NCBI GenBank assembly: GCA_905235605.1
Contig: CAJOMF010000024.1
Coordinates: forward strand, 1 to 35,288
Direction: 5' to 3'
Source of the DNA: an uncultured bacterium
GTDB taxonomy: Bacteria > UBP6 > UBA1177
DNA: 35,288 nt
In this document: positions 1-7,692 of the stretch, piece by piece
Numbering within the stretch: the stretch's first letter is position 1
Layout: each line of letters starts with the position of its first letter
Program-made: the position numbers and the translations under genes
Notes under the pieces: model-generated
What the model saw: the letters and a program-made list of their open reading frames with translations, nothing else
Told to the model about the DNA's origin: nothing
Databases searched by the model: none

Positions 1-1377
1 GTCGAAATCGCGCACGACCTCGGAAAAAAACTCGGCGAAGAGCTCGATTATCCGGTTTATTTCTATGAATACGCGGCTACAAGCCCCGAAAGAAGGAACC
101 TTGCGACTGTCCGTTCCGGCGAATACGAAGGTCTTGAAGCAAAACTCAAAGATCCTGCATGGAAACCCGATTTCGGACCGGCGGAATTCCGCCCGACAAA
201 AGGTGCAACGGCTGTTTCAGCGCGTGATTTCCTCATCGCTTACAACATCAACCTCAACACGACGAATGCGAAAAAAGCAAATGCGATCGCTCTCAGACTG
301 CGCGAGCAGGGTTACCCTGAAAAAGACGCGGACGGCAACCCGAAACTTGACGCAAACGGCAAAAAAATCATGCATCCCGGCATGTTCAAGAACTGCAAAG
401 CCATCGGCTGGTACGTCGATGACTTCAAAAGAGCGCAGATCTCGATAAATCTCACGAATTACCACGTCACGAACATGTATCACGTTTTTGACGCGGCAAG
501 CAAACTTGCTGAAGAAAAGGGACTCAGAGTCACGGGAAGCGAGATCGTCGGCGTTCTTCCGAAAGAAGCTCTTATCGAAGCAGGCATCCACTACCTTGAA
601 AAACAGGGAACATGCGCAGGTCAGAGCGAAGCCGAGCTCATCAAAATCGCTGAACAGTCTTTAGGCTTAAGCGATGTAGTAAAATTCAAACCCGAAGAAA
701 AGATAATCGAGTACATGGTGAAGGAGACAAAAGGACTTTCCGACATCACGGTTACCGAATTTTCAGATCTTCTTGCAAGTGACGCTCCGGCTCCGGGCGG
801 CGGCTCCGTTGCAGCTCTCTGCGGCTCTTTAGCTGCGGCTCTCGGAAGCATGGTTGCCAACCTTACCTACAACAAAAAAGGCTACAAAGAGCACAATGAA
901 AAGATGAACTGCGTTGCGAAAGACATGCAGATAAGAAGAAGGGAACTTCTCAACCTCATCGACGAAGACACGAACGCCTTCAACATCATGATGGCGGCGA
1001 TGAAAGCTCAGAACGCGGCTAAAAAAGGCTCTGACAAGGCTGCGATCGCTGAAGCTGATAAAAATATGGACGCAGCAAACAGATACGCGATTTCGGTTCC
1101 GCTTCAGGTCATGGAAAAGATCTATGAGCTTCTTCCCAACCTTAAAACTGTCGGTGAATTCGGCAACATCAACGCTGCAAGCGATGCCGGAGTAGGTGCG
1201 CTGCTCGTTCAGGCAGGTGTCAAGGCGGCAGGTCTCAACGTCAAAATCAACCTCAAGAATTTCGCAAAAGACGATCCTTTCTACGGCGAAACCTTCAACG
1301 CGATGAACAAGATCCTCGCAGTTGTTGACAGGGAGGCTGAAGAGATCCTTGCAATCGTTGACAAAAAAATAAGTTAG
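1..1377 (+). CDS. ftcD: Formiminotransferase-cyclodeaminase, 5' end outside the window
   Basis: The frame is open from base 1 to TAG at 1375-1377 (458 codons), so the true start lies upstream. The first ~235 residues match the glutamate formimidoyltransferase module (for example NCKAIGWYVDDFKRAQIS and INLTNYHVTNMY). From about residue 239 the sequence is the cyclodeaminase module, with the conserved SDAPAPGGGSVAALCGSLAAAL stretch spread around residues 262-283. The bifunctional enzyme moves the formimino group from formiminoglutamate to tetrahydrofolate and then releases ammonia to give methenyl-THF, linking histidine degradation to one-carbon metabolism in the cytoplasm. Full-length family members are roughly 500-540 residues, so perhaps 50-80 residues are missing. 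queE follows with no gap. Confidence 0.93.
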   Translation, partial: VEIAHDLGKKLGEELDYPVYFYEYAATSPERRNLATVRSGEYEGLEAKLKDPAWKPDFGPAEFRPTKGATAVSARDFLIAYNINLNTTNAKKANAIALRLREQGYPEKDADGNPKLDANGKKIMHPGMFKNCKAIGWYVDDFKRAQISINLTNYHVTNMYHVFDAASKLAEEKGLRVTGSEIVGVLPKEALIEAGIHYLEKQGTCAGQSEAELIKIAEQSLGLSDVVKFKPEEKIIEYMVKETKGLSDITVTEFSDLLASDAPAPGGGSVAALCGSLAAALGSMVANLTYNKKGYKEHNEKMNCVAKDMQIRRRELLNLIDEDTNAFNIMMAAMKAQNAAKKGSDKAAIAEADKNMDAANRYAISVPLQVMEKIYELLPNLKTVGEFGNINAASDAGVGALLVQAGVKAAGLNVKINLKNFAKDDPFYGETFNAMNKILAVVDREAEEILAIVDKKIS

Positions 1378-1380
1378 TTG

Positions 1381-2028
1381 ATGAAACTCAATTCGATTTT
1401 CCAATCCATTCAGGGCGAAGGGAGATTCCAAGGCTATCCTTCCGATTTTATAAGGTTTTTCGGCTGTAATCTGAACTGCTCATACTGCGACACGAAATAT
1501 ACTCTTTCGGGTGATTCATTCTATTTCGCAACTCCTGAAGAAGCGGCTGCAAAGCTGAATAAAACGGGTGTTTTCGATCTCTGCGTTACGGGCGGTGAAC
1601 CGATGTGTCAGGAAGATGAACTTCTGAAATTTCTCCTTCTGCTTTCAAAAAAGCGCATATCTCTTGAAACCAACGGAAGTTTTGAGCTGGAGCCGATTTA
1701 CCGCGCTTTTTCGGCTGCAAAAACCGATTCTCAGCTTTATTTTTCGACAGACTGGAAAACTCCGGGATCGGGAAATCCCGTTTTTGACGAAAGCAACATT
1801 GATTTTTTGAGAAAAAGCGGTGCAGGGTGGATCAAATTTGTTGTAGAAAGTCAGGAAGATCTTGATTTTGTTGAAGAAAAGCTGAAACTTCTTGACGGGA
1901 TCGAAACATACTTAAGTCCTGTTTTCGAGCAGGGAAAAGAGTGGTTTTCATCAGTCGAAAAATTCGTCAAAACTCACAAAAATATAAGATTGCAGCTCCA
2001 GCTGCACAAAATTCTGGGTATAGAATAA
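1381..2028 (+). CDS. queE: 7-carboxy-7-deazaguanine synthase QueE
   Basis: This is a radical SAM enzyme of queuosine/7-deazaguanine synthesis that converts 6-carboxytetrahydropterin to 7-carboxy-7-deazaguanine. The N-terminus SIFQSIQGEG is the QueE signature. The 4Fe-4S ligands are Cys29, Cys33 and Cys36 (FFGCNLNCSYCDT, the CX3CX2C form). TGGEP follows near residue 77, and at 215 residues the length is normal. I chose ATG 1381. A TTG at 1378, directly after the upstream TAG, is an alternative that adds one residue. No clear Shine-Dalgarno is visible, so translation may be coupled to the upstream gene. No other queuosine gene (queC, queD, queF) is in the window. Confidence 0.95.
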   Translation: MKLNSIFQSIQGEGRFQGYPSDFIRFFGCNLNCSYCDTKYTLSGDSFYFATPEEAAAKLNKTGVFDLCVTGGEPMCQEDELLKFLLLLSKKRISLETNGSFELEPIYRAFSAAKTDSQLYFSTDWKTPGSGNPVFDESNIDFLRKSGAGWIKFVVESQEDLDFVEEKLKLLDGIETYLSPVFEQGKEWFSSVEKFVKTHKNIRLQLQLHKILGIE

Positions 2029-2041
2029 AAAGAGGTAATTC

Positions 2042-3154
2042 ATGGATAAGGCTTATTTTTCCTACGAAAATTTCAAAAAAGACGATATCCGCGGCGTTGA
2101 TGCAAAGTTCGAGGCGCAGAAAATAGCGTTCGCTCCGCTTGCGTTTCAGGCTGTGAATTCGATGCTTGAACTCGGAATCATGAAAATCATCGAAGATTCC
2201 GGCGATTCTGGCATAACGGCTGCTGAAATAGCTGAAAAATCGGGAGTTTCGCTTTACGGGATTTCGGTTCTTTGCGAAATGGCGCTCGGAATGAACGTTC
2301 TCAAACTTGCCGCAGATTCAGATGAAGGAAATGAGAAATTCGTTCTCGGAAAAATCGGCTGGATGCTCCTTGAAGACGACCTTACCCGCGTAAATTTCCG
2401 CTTCACGAACGACATCTGCTTCAAGGGCTCTTTCGATCTGGAAGAATCGATAAAAAACGGAAAACCGGAAGGGCTTAAAGTCTTCGGCGACCAGTGGGTA
2501 ACGGTTTACGAGGCGCTTTCAACTCTTCCCGAAAAGGCGAAAAAAAGCTGGTTCGAGTTCGACCACTACTATTCCGACATAGCCTTTCCCGAAGCGCTTC
2601 CGATAGTTTTTGCAGATAACCCGGAAACGATAGTCGATATCGGCGGAAACACGGCAAAATGGTCGATCGCGTGCTGCAAATACGATCAGAATGTAAAAAT
2701 GATAATCGCCGATCTTCCGGGGCAGACGAAAGTTGCTGCCGAAAACGCGGAAAAAGAGGGCTTTGCCGACAGGATTTCCTACTGCGAAGGAAATATTCTC
2801 CACGAATCGACGAAACTGCCTGAAAACCCGGACGCTTTCTGGATGAGCCAGTTCCTTGACTGCTTCTCGCTTCATCAGATAACGAAAATAATGAAAAAAA
2901 TATACGTTGCGGCTAGCGTAAAGACGAAAGTTTACGTTCTGGAACCTCTTTGGGACTGCCAGAGATTCAACGCTGCGGCATATTCGCTTCAGGCAACTTC
3001 TCTTTATTTCACTTGCATCGCGAACGGAAACAGCAAGATGTACCGCTTCAAAGAGCTTTGCGATGCGATATGCGAAGGCGGCTTCAAACTTGAATGTGCG
3101 CACCACAATCTCGGTTCGAACTCTTATTCACTGCTTGTATTCAGAAAGGCATGA
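2042..3154 (+). CDS. SAM-dependent O-methyltransferase-like protein
   Basis: The 370-residue protein has the layout of plant/CrtF-type O-methyltransferases. An N-terminal winged-helix dimerisation part (residues ~30-105, with ITAAEIAEKSGVSLYGISVLCEMAL) precedes a Rossmann-like SAM domain with motif I IVDIGGNTAKWS near residue 200, then IIADLPGQ and a C-terminal strand pair SYSLLVFRK. The start has GAGG a few bases upstream (AAAAGAGGTAATTCATG). It overlaps the next gene by ATGA, so the two are probably translationally coupled. Methyltransferases of this class sit in aryl-polyene and flexirubin clusters next to the same two downstream gene types seen here. That role is inference, and the substrate cannot be read from sequence. 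Confidence 0.8.
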   Translation: MDKAYFSYENFKKDDIRGVDAKFEAQKIAFAPLAFQAVNSMLELGIMKIIEDSGDSGITAAEIAEKSGVSLYGISVLCEMALGMNVLKLAADSDEGNEKFVLGKIGWMLLEDDLTRVNFRFTNDICFKGSFDLEESIKNGKPEGLKVFGDQWVTVYEALSTLPEKAKKSWFEFDHYYSDIAFPEALPIVFADNPETIVDIGGNTAKWSIACCKYDQNVKMIIADLPGQTKVAAENAEKEGFADRISYCEGNILHESTKLPENPDAFWMSQFLDCFSLHQITKIMKKIYVAASVKTKVYVLEPLWDCQRFNAAAYSLQATSLYFTCIANGNSKMYRFKELCDAICEGGFKLECAHHNLGSNSYSLLVFRKA

Positions 3155-3816
3155 GCGAAGTTTTTGTTTCAAAGCCGGTGATGTGGGCGCCGGGGCTTGA
3201 GGATGACCCGGAAAGGTGGAATGAATGGCTGGCTGTTGCAGCTGATATCGAAAAATCGAAGGCAGCTCCGAAACTTGAATATACCGATCCTCTTTTCAGA
3301 CGCAGGCTGAGTCAGGTTTCGAAAATGACGGTTCATGTTATTCACGATTTTTACGAAAAATACGGCTTGGATAAGGATACAAAAGTGATTTTTGTTTCGC
3401 TTCGCGGAGAAATCGCCCGCGAATTTTCGATAAACAAAGGGATAATCGAAGAAAAAACGATCCTTCCGGCAGGTTTTTCGCTCTCTGTCTTCAATACTCC
3501 GGTTGCTCTCGCAACTATCGCTTTCGGGCTCACCGGCGGATATTCGGCGGTCTATCCGTCCAAAGGGGATTTTTCTTCTGCCTTGAAAACGGCTGTCGTT
3601 CCGGTTTTATGCGGCTCTGAGAAAAAGGTGCTTTTAGTTTATGCCGACGAGCTTGTTCCCGAGTGTTACGGCGTTGATTCGACTCCGCTTGCATTTGCCG
3701 CTCTTTTAAGTTCCGAAAAAGCGGAAAACAATGTTGAATTTGCTGATATTATTGAAGAAAAATCGCCGGTTGATTTTTTGAAGGCTCTTTTGAAGAGGTG
3801 CGGAAGCGATGTTTAA
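3151..3816 (+). CDS. Beta-ketoacyl synthase-like N-terminal domain protein
   Basis: This is a short (221 aa) stand-alone protein resembling the 'ketoacyl-synt_2' family (PF13723 type) of aryl-polyene clusters: SLRGEIAREFSINKGI, then LPAGFSLSVFNTPVALATIAFGLTGG, where the family often has SP..FS.SVHNA. The C-terminal thiolase half, with the His residues of a working ketosynthase, is absent. I therefore expect a non-catalytic partner or chain-length factor rather than an active synthase. The open frame extends up to 3094, but ATG 3151 is preferred because it overlaps the upstream stop as ATGA and has AGAAAGG just upstream. It overlaps the acyltransferase by 8 bases. Assignment to the family is by pattern recognition, not a search. 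Confidence 0.72.
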   Translation: MSEVFVSKPVMWAPGLEDDPERWNEWLAVAADIEKSKAAPKLEYTDPLFRRRLSQVSKMTVHVIHDFYEKYGLDKDTKVIFVSLRGEIAREFSINKGIIEEKTILPAGFSLSVFNTPVALATIAFGLTGGYSAVYPSKGDFSSALKTAVVPVLCGSEKKVLLVYADELVPECYGVDSTPLAFAALLSSEKAENNVEFADIIEEKSPVDFLKALLKRCGSDV

Positions 3817-4648
3817 AACTCCATCAAATCTGCCGAAGATAAACAGCTTTTTCTGGTACTCTTACCACTCGCTCGGAAAAATTGCCGCGATACTCTACAT
3901 CGTTTTCGGCTCGATGGTGATCGGATTCCTTATTTTTCCCGTCATCAGGCTTTTTTCAAAAGACAAAAACGACTTTTTTGTTAAAGCGAGAAGGTATGTT
4001 TCGAATGTTTTCAAACGCTTCCTTTTCATGCTCAGGATAACAGATATCGTCGAAATGAAAGTGCCGGAAATGGAGCGCTTAAGCAACATGAAAGGAAAAG
4101 TGATAGTCGCAAACCACCCGTCGCTGCTTGATTTCGTCTGCATGACGGCTCTCGTTCCGAATGCAAACTGCATCGTCCGCGCAAACCTGACGAAAACGCC
4201 CTATGTCGGCATAATCAGCCAGATATACATCACGAATGACGAGAATTATGACGATCTTTTCAAGGCGTGCAAAGAGGATCTCGACAACGGCAACAATGTC
4301 CTGATCTTTCCTGAAGGAACGCGTACTCCGCGCTTCAAAAGAAACATTTACCAGAAAGGTGCAGCACGCATTGCCCTTCACGCCGGATGCGACATTCAGC
4401 CTGTTTTCATCGGCGGAAGCGACAAATACGGTCTCGGCAAGCACGATCCGCTCTTTTCGTATAACCCTGTCGAAGAGTATTTCTACGATTTTCAGCTTCT
4501 TCCCGAAATAAAAATTTCAGACTATGCAGGAATGCCCGCTCCCGCAGCGGCAAAGCGCATCACCGATAAAATCGAGGAAGAGATCCTTGCAGCAGATGCG
4601 GAATACAGAAAGAACAACACAGAGTGCAGAACTTTCAATAACGTTTAA
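3809..4648 (+). CDS. PlsC-family lysophospholipid/acyl-lipid acyltransferase
   Basis: This 279-residue membrane-associated acyltransferase has the catalytic NHPSLLDF (HX4D: His103, Asp108) and the substrate motif FPEGTR (Glu169-Arg172). A hydrophobic stretch at residues ~22-48 probably anchors it in the inner membrane. In phospholipid synthesis such enzymes acylate the sn-2 position of lysophosphatidate. In aryl-polyene loci a homologue is thought to attach the polyene to its lipid carrier. The start ATG 3809 lies inside the preceding gene, with GAAGAGGTGCGG ahead of it. The position as third gene after a methyltransferase and a ketosynthase-like protein favours the specialised role, but a housekeeping plsC is possible. 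Confidence 0.85.
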   Translation: MFKTPSNLPKINSFFWYSYHSLGKIAAILYIVFGSMVIGFLIFPVIRLFSKDKNDFFVKARRYVSNVFKRFLFMLRITDIVEMKVPEMERLSNMKGKVIVANHPSLLDFVCMTALVPNANCIVRANLTKTPYVGIISQIYITNDENYDDLFKACKEDLDNGNNVLIFPEGTRTPRFKRNIYQKGAARIALHAGCDIQPVFIGGSDKYGLGKHDPLFSYNPVEEYFYDFQLLPEIKISDYAGMPAPAAAKRITDKIEEEILAADAEYRKNNTECRTFNNV

Positions 4649-4664
4649 GTTTTACCAGCTAAAT

Positions 4665-5702
4665 TCAATAAATTATCTTAAAATCATCAAAGCTTACATC
4701 AAAATCTGCACCGGAACCTGTCCTGAAAGAGAGGCGGCACAGCTGATTCCGCCAAAAATCTTCCGTCATCTCGTCACCGAATTCGATCGAGATGCCTGTC
4801 CAGTCTGAGATCTCGATCTGATTGTAAGAATAATTGCTTGATTTGATAAAAGTTTTTGTATCATCTGCATATTTGTATTTTAAACTGTTTTCCCCGCATA
4901 CGAGCTCGGATGCAATTTTTGACAGAGCACCTGTTTTTAACTTGAATTCGATCCTCTGAGGGAGCGGAGTTTCTGGAAATGTTTCAAACTCATCGGATTC
5001 AAATCCCGGCTTGTTCCTGCTGTTCTGCGGCTGAGTAACCCTGAGGGCTGACTCTCCGTTTCCTGAAGTTTCCTTCTCTAATTTCAGTGTTGCCAAAGCA
5101 CCTTCGCTCTTCTTCCATCCGAGCGGTAAATCATCGACCCAATTCTGCATATTTCCGTTAATAAATTGAGGTTCATTCTGGTTTGGCAGCTGCTCATCAG
5201 AATCGGCAGTTTCTTCATGATCATCATCCGCAGAAGGATCGGTATCTTCATCAAGATCGGCAGTCTCTTCATGATCATCGTCCGCAGAAGGATCGGTATC
5301 TTCATCAAGATCGGCAGTTTCTTCATGATCATCGTCCGCAGAAGGATCGGTATCTTCATCAAGATCGGCAGTTTCTTCAGGATCGTCATCCTCAGAAGGA
5401 TCAGGATATTCCCCCTCTGAAAAATCGAAATCCTGAGATTCGCCATCATCATTTTTCCCGGCAAAATCACTGTCATTCTGCTGATTGTGGTTGTTTTCAT
5501 CTTCCGAATCGGCTCCTGCATTGTCAGAATCGTTTGTTTCATGGCTGCTGTCGTAGCTGTCAGAGTCCGAAATGTCAGAATCTGATTCGTAATCGTCAGC
5601 CTGTGATGCAGAGTTGCTCCCCATATCAGGTTTATCAACACCGCAGGAAAACAGCAAAAGTGTAATTGCTGAACTTAAAAAATAAATTTTAAAAATTTTC
5701 AC
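4665..5702 (-). CDS. Asp/Glu-rich surface lipoprotein with jelly-roll-like C-terminal domain
   Basis: This is a 345-residue predicted lipoprotein. Lys residues at the N-terminus are followed by a hydrophobic stretch and lipobox LLFSC (Cys20). GTG at 5702-5700 is chosen because AAAGGAGG lies 4 bases upstream; an ATG two bases earlier runs straight into TGA. Residues ~30-175 are a very acidic linker containing four 18-residue repeats (DPSADDDHEETADLDEDT type). The rest starts with FINGNMQNWVDDLPLGWKK and ends with DVSFDDFKIIY, a pattern typical of carbohydrate-binding-like beta-sandwich modules. The likely site is the cell surface, with the acidic stalk lifting the domain off the membrane. No enzymatic residues are recognised. 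The gene is convergent with the acyltransferase, 16 bases apart. Confidence 0.82.
   Translation of the reverse strand: MKIFKIYFLSSAITLLLFSCGVDKPDMGSNSASQADDYESDSDISDSDSYDSSHETNDSDNAGADSEDENNHNQQNDSDFAGKNDDGESQDFDFSEGEYPDPSEDDDPEETADLDEDTDPSADDDHEETADLDEDTDPSADDDHEETADLDEDTDPSADDDHEETADSDEQLPNQNEPQFINGNMQNWVDDLPLGWKKSEGALATLKLEKETSGNGESALRVTQPQNSRNKPGFESDEFETFPETPLPQRIEFKLKTGALSKIASELVCGENSLKYKYADDTKTFIKSSNYSYNQIEISDWTGISIEFGDEMTEDFWRNQLCRLSFRTGSGADFDVSFDDFKIIY
5202..5417 (-). repeat. 54-bp tandem repeat inside the lipoprotein gene, four units
   Basis: Units begin at 5202, 5256, 5310 and 5364 with a strict 54-base period (marker ATCGGCAGT on the + strand). The middle two are almost identical, differing at a few third positions, and the outer two are more diverged. 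Each unit encodes 18 acidic residues, so copy-number change keeps the frame and alters stalk length only. Confidence 0.95.
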
Positions 5703-5755
5703 ATTGACCTCCTTTAAAATCGTTTATTAAATAGCATAAATGCAATATTTATATA

Positions 5756-5770
5756 TTGAATAAAATTCAA
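5756..5770. repeat. Perfect inverted repeat TTGAAT-AAA-ATTCAA
   Basis: A 6-3-6 palindrome lies in the AT-rich region between the divergent lipoprotein gene and dinD remnant. It could be an operator or a small hairpin. In such AT-rich DNA it could also occur by chance. No LexA-type box is seen next to it. Confidence 0.3.
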
Positions 5771-5841
5771 AAGTCAAATTTATTTTAAATTATAGTGAAA
5801 ATCTTTTAATTGTTTGATTTGTATTTTAGGAAAAACAAAAC

Positions 5842-5870
5842 TTGATTTTTTTTGATTTTATATTCATAAT
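5842..5870 (+). promoter_or_regulatory. Candidate sigma-70-type promoter for the dinD remnant
   Basis: TTGATT (5842-5847) and CATAAT (5865-5870) are separated by 17 bases. The expected start would be near 5877, leaving a leader of about 85 bases before the GTG at 5964. The whole stretch 5703-5963 is AT-rich and contains no gene that I can support. Confidence 0.45.
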
Positions 5871-5963
5871 ATATTTGTAAAGAGTTCCCTTTTTATTAAA
5901 ATATAGAATGAAAATGTCTGTTGCCTGCAATAGAAATAAAAGGGAGGTGTAAAAAAGGATTTA

Positions 5964-6797
5964 GTGAAGTATGACGAAAATTTGTTTGAAAACATTAAAC
6001 ATGTGAACGAATACGGACAGGAATTCTGGTATGCAAGGGAATTGCAGCCGTTGCTGGAATATTCACAGTGGCGATATTTAAAAGAAGCCATTGAGCGTGC
6101 CAAAACCGCGTGTGCAAACAGTGGACATGATGTTGAAGACCATTTTGCGGAGGTGCGCAAAATGGTCGAAATCGGTTCCGGAGCAAAACGCAATGTCGAT
6201 GATTATGAACTTTCCCGCTATGCCTGCTACCTTATCGTAATGAACGGAGATCCGCGAAAGGAAGTCATCGCGTTCGGTCAGACTTATTTTGCAGTAAAAA
6301 CGCGTCAGCAGGAACTTATTGAAGATTATGAAAAACTGACGGAAGAACAGAAGCGCTTGGCTATCAGAAACGAGATGAAACGGCACAATATCGCGCTTGC
6401 CGATGCTGCCCACAAAGCTGGTGTCCAGTAGCCGATCGATTACGCTGTTTTTCAGAATTACGGATATATGGGGCTTTATAACGGACTTAAGGCGCAGAAC
6501 ATAAAGGAGCGCAAAGGTTTGGAGAAAAACCAGAATATCCTTGATTTTATGGGAAGTACGGAACTTGCCGCCAATTTGTTTCGCGCAACGCAAACGGAAG
6601 AAAAACTTCGCCGAGAGAATATTAGGGGCAAAAACGAAGCAAACCAGACACACTACGAAGTCGGCAAAAAAGTCCGTCAGACCATAGCCGATCTGGGCGG
6701 CACCATGCCGGAAGACCTTCCGACACCCGAAAAAAGCACCAAGCAGATCGAAAAAGAACAGGAAAAGAAAAAATCGAAGATAAATAAGAAGCGCTAA
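5964..6797 (+). pseudogene. dinD: dinD (DNA-damage-inducible protein D) interrupted by an in-frame amber codon
   Basis: The two parts in one frame are 5964-6431 (155 codons) and, after TAG 6429-6431, an uninterrupted continuation to the stop at 6795-6797. The parts read as one DinD protein of ~277 residues: YDENLFENIKHVNEYGQEFW and ARELQPLLEYSQW at the start, then RKEVIAFGQTYFAVKTRQQE, HNIALADAAHKAGVQ, TAG, PIDYAVFQNYGY, GSTELAANLFRATQTEEKL and THYEVGKKVRQTIADLGGTMPEDLP. Homology continues across the TAG without any gap. DinD from E. coli is an SOS-induced inhibitor of RecA filaments. GTG 5964 has AAGGA 4 bases upstream. The gene is not expected to make full-length protein unless TAG is suppressed. 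A second start at 6468 would give a C-terminal piece. Confidence 0.88.
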
Positions 6798-6873
6798 CCG
6801 CAGTCAGTGAAATCCGGAACGATAAGAATATGTCGAAGAATCAAGCTATTGTGTTGTGAGATCGGAGAATTAA

Positions 6874-7369
6874 ATGGAAAATTGTGAAAATCAAATTGTT
6901 TTATTTGAATCCTCGGATAAAGTTGTCACTCTTGATGTTACTGTTGACAAAGACACCGTCTGGCTTACACAGTTATAAATGGCCATGCTGTTTGATGTGG
7001 AGAGAAGTGTTATTAGTAAGCATATAAGTAATGTTTTCAAGGAAAAAGAGGCTGACGAAAAAAGCAATGTGCATTTTTTGCACATTGCAAATTCTGATAA
7101 GCCGGTCAAACAGTATAGAGCGCGGAAGCGGAGTAACGGCAGAAATCTACACTCATACGCCGAATGAACAGCTGCAGCTTGATATTCAGCGGCACAACAG
7201 CCAATATATGCCGATACCGATTCATGTCTTTACACATTCGCACGACCGTTTTCTGTGTATTGACGATACCGTCTATCACATCGGAGCTTCACTGAAAGAC
7301 TTGGGCAAAAAGTGGTTCGCCTTCAGCCGGATGGAAATCAATACTGAATCTTTGCTGGAAAAAATGTGA
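6874..7369 (+). pseudogene. RhuM/ORF6N-family remnant with an internal stop and a frame change
   Basis: ATG 6874 (CGGAGA upstream) begins MENCENQIVLF...DTVWLTQL, then TAA at 6976-6978, then in the same frame MAMLFDVERSVISKHISNVF and a tail up to ...SDKPVKQY at about 7116. RhuM relatives read WLTQ-x-Q-MAxLF here, so the TAA most simply replaces a Gln CAA. After 7116 the similarity moves to the +1 frame: a fragment ending HDRFLCIDDTVYHIGASLKDLGKKWFAF runs to the stop at 7367-7369. I recognise that fragment as the C-terminus of ORF6N/RhuM-like proteins. The central part of such a protein is missing. This is a decayed accessory gene adjacent to the broken dinD. Confidence 0.75.
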
Positions 7370-7692
7370 AGTTTTTTGTCGGAGCGCGGGCGGCTCGCCT
7401 GCAACAAAATCAACTCTTTGTTTTGTGAAAGTGTGCATTAATCAGCGCTACGGACGCAACGGACTTTATATTTATGGTCCTTATTGTAATTTCCGACCTC
7501 GCCTGTGTCGAAATTAACCCGGAAAGCGACGATAGCATCTTCTGACCTTGCCGATGAAGACCAAAACCAACCTGAATCACCGAAAGATAAGTTTAATCAT
7601 TAAAAGTGCAAGAATTCTCACAAAAACTGATATCCTTGCCTCAAAAAAAGGTTTTTGTAAAATCGGGCGGCTGTTTTGGAACGAGGGGCGTG
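7370..7692. other. Non-coding stretch, no supported gene
   Basis: I see no recognisable protein, RNA or repeat. Short open stretches exist in all frames but none resembles a known family. It may be further debris of the accessory patch. The last 87 bases are open in the glycerate kinase frame (from a GTG at 7606), but the peptide there does not look like the family. Confidence 0.5.

Noticed and set aside
829-1431. 200-codon minus-strand open frame
   Set aside because: It is opposite the well-conserved cyclodeaminase and queE start. Its composition is that of an antisense shadow.
5166-5665. Plus-strand open frames of 84 and 160 codons across the acidic lipoprotein
   Set aside because: They are antisense to the 54-bp repeat. 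Long open frames arise because the repeat lacks stops in several frames. There is no ribosome binding site or family match.
5964-7369. Recoded stop codons (alternative genetic code)
   Set aside because: TAG, TAA and TGA all terminate intact genes elsewhere in the window, so the stops in the dinD and RhuM remnants are ordinary lesions.
5703-7692. Prophage
   Set aside because: Only decayed dinD and RhuM/ORF6N pieces are present. There is no integrase, structural gene, attachment site or tRNA.
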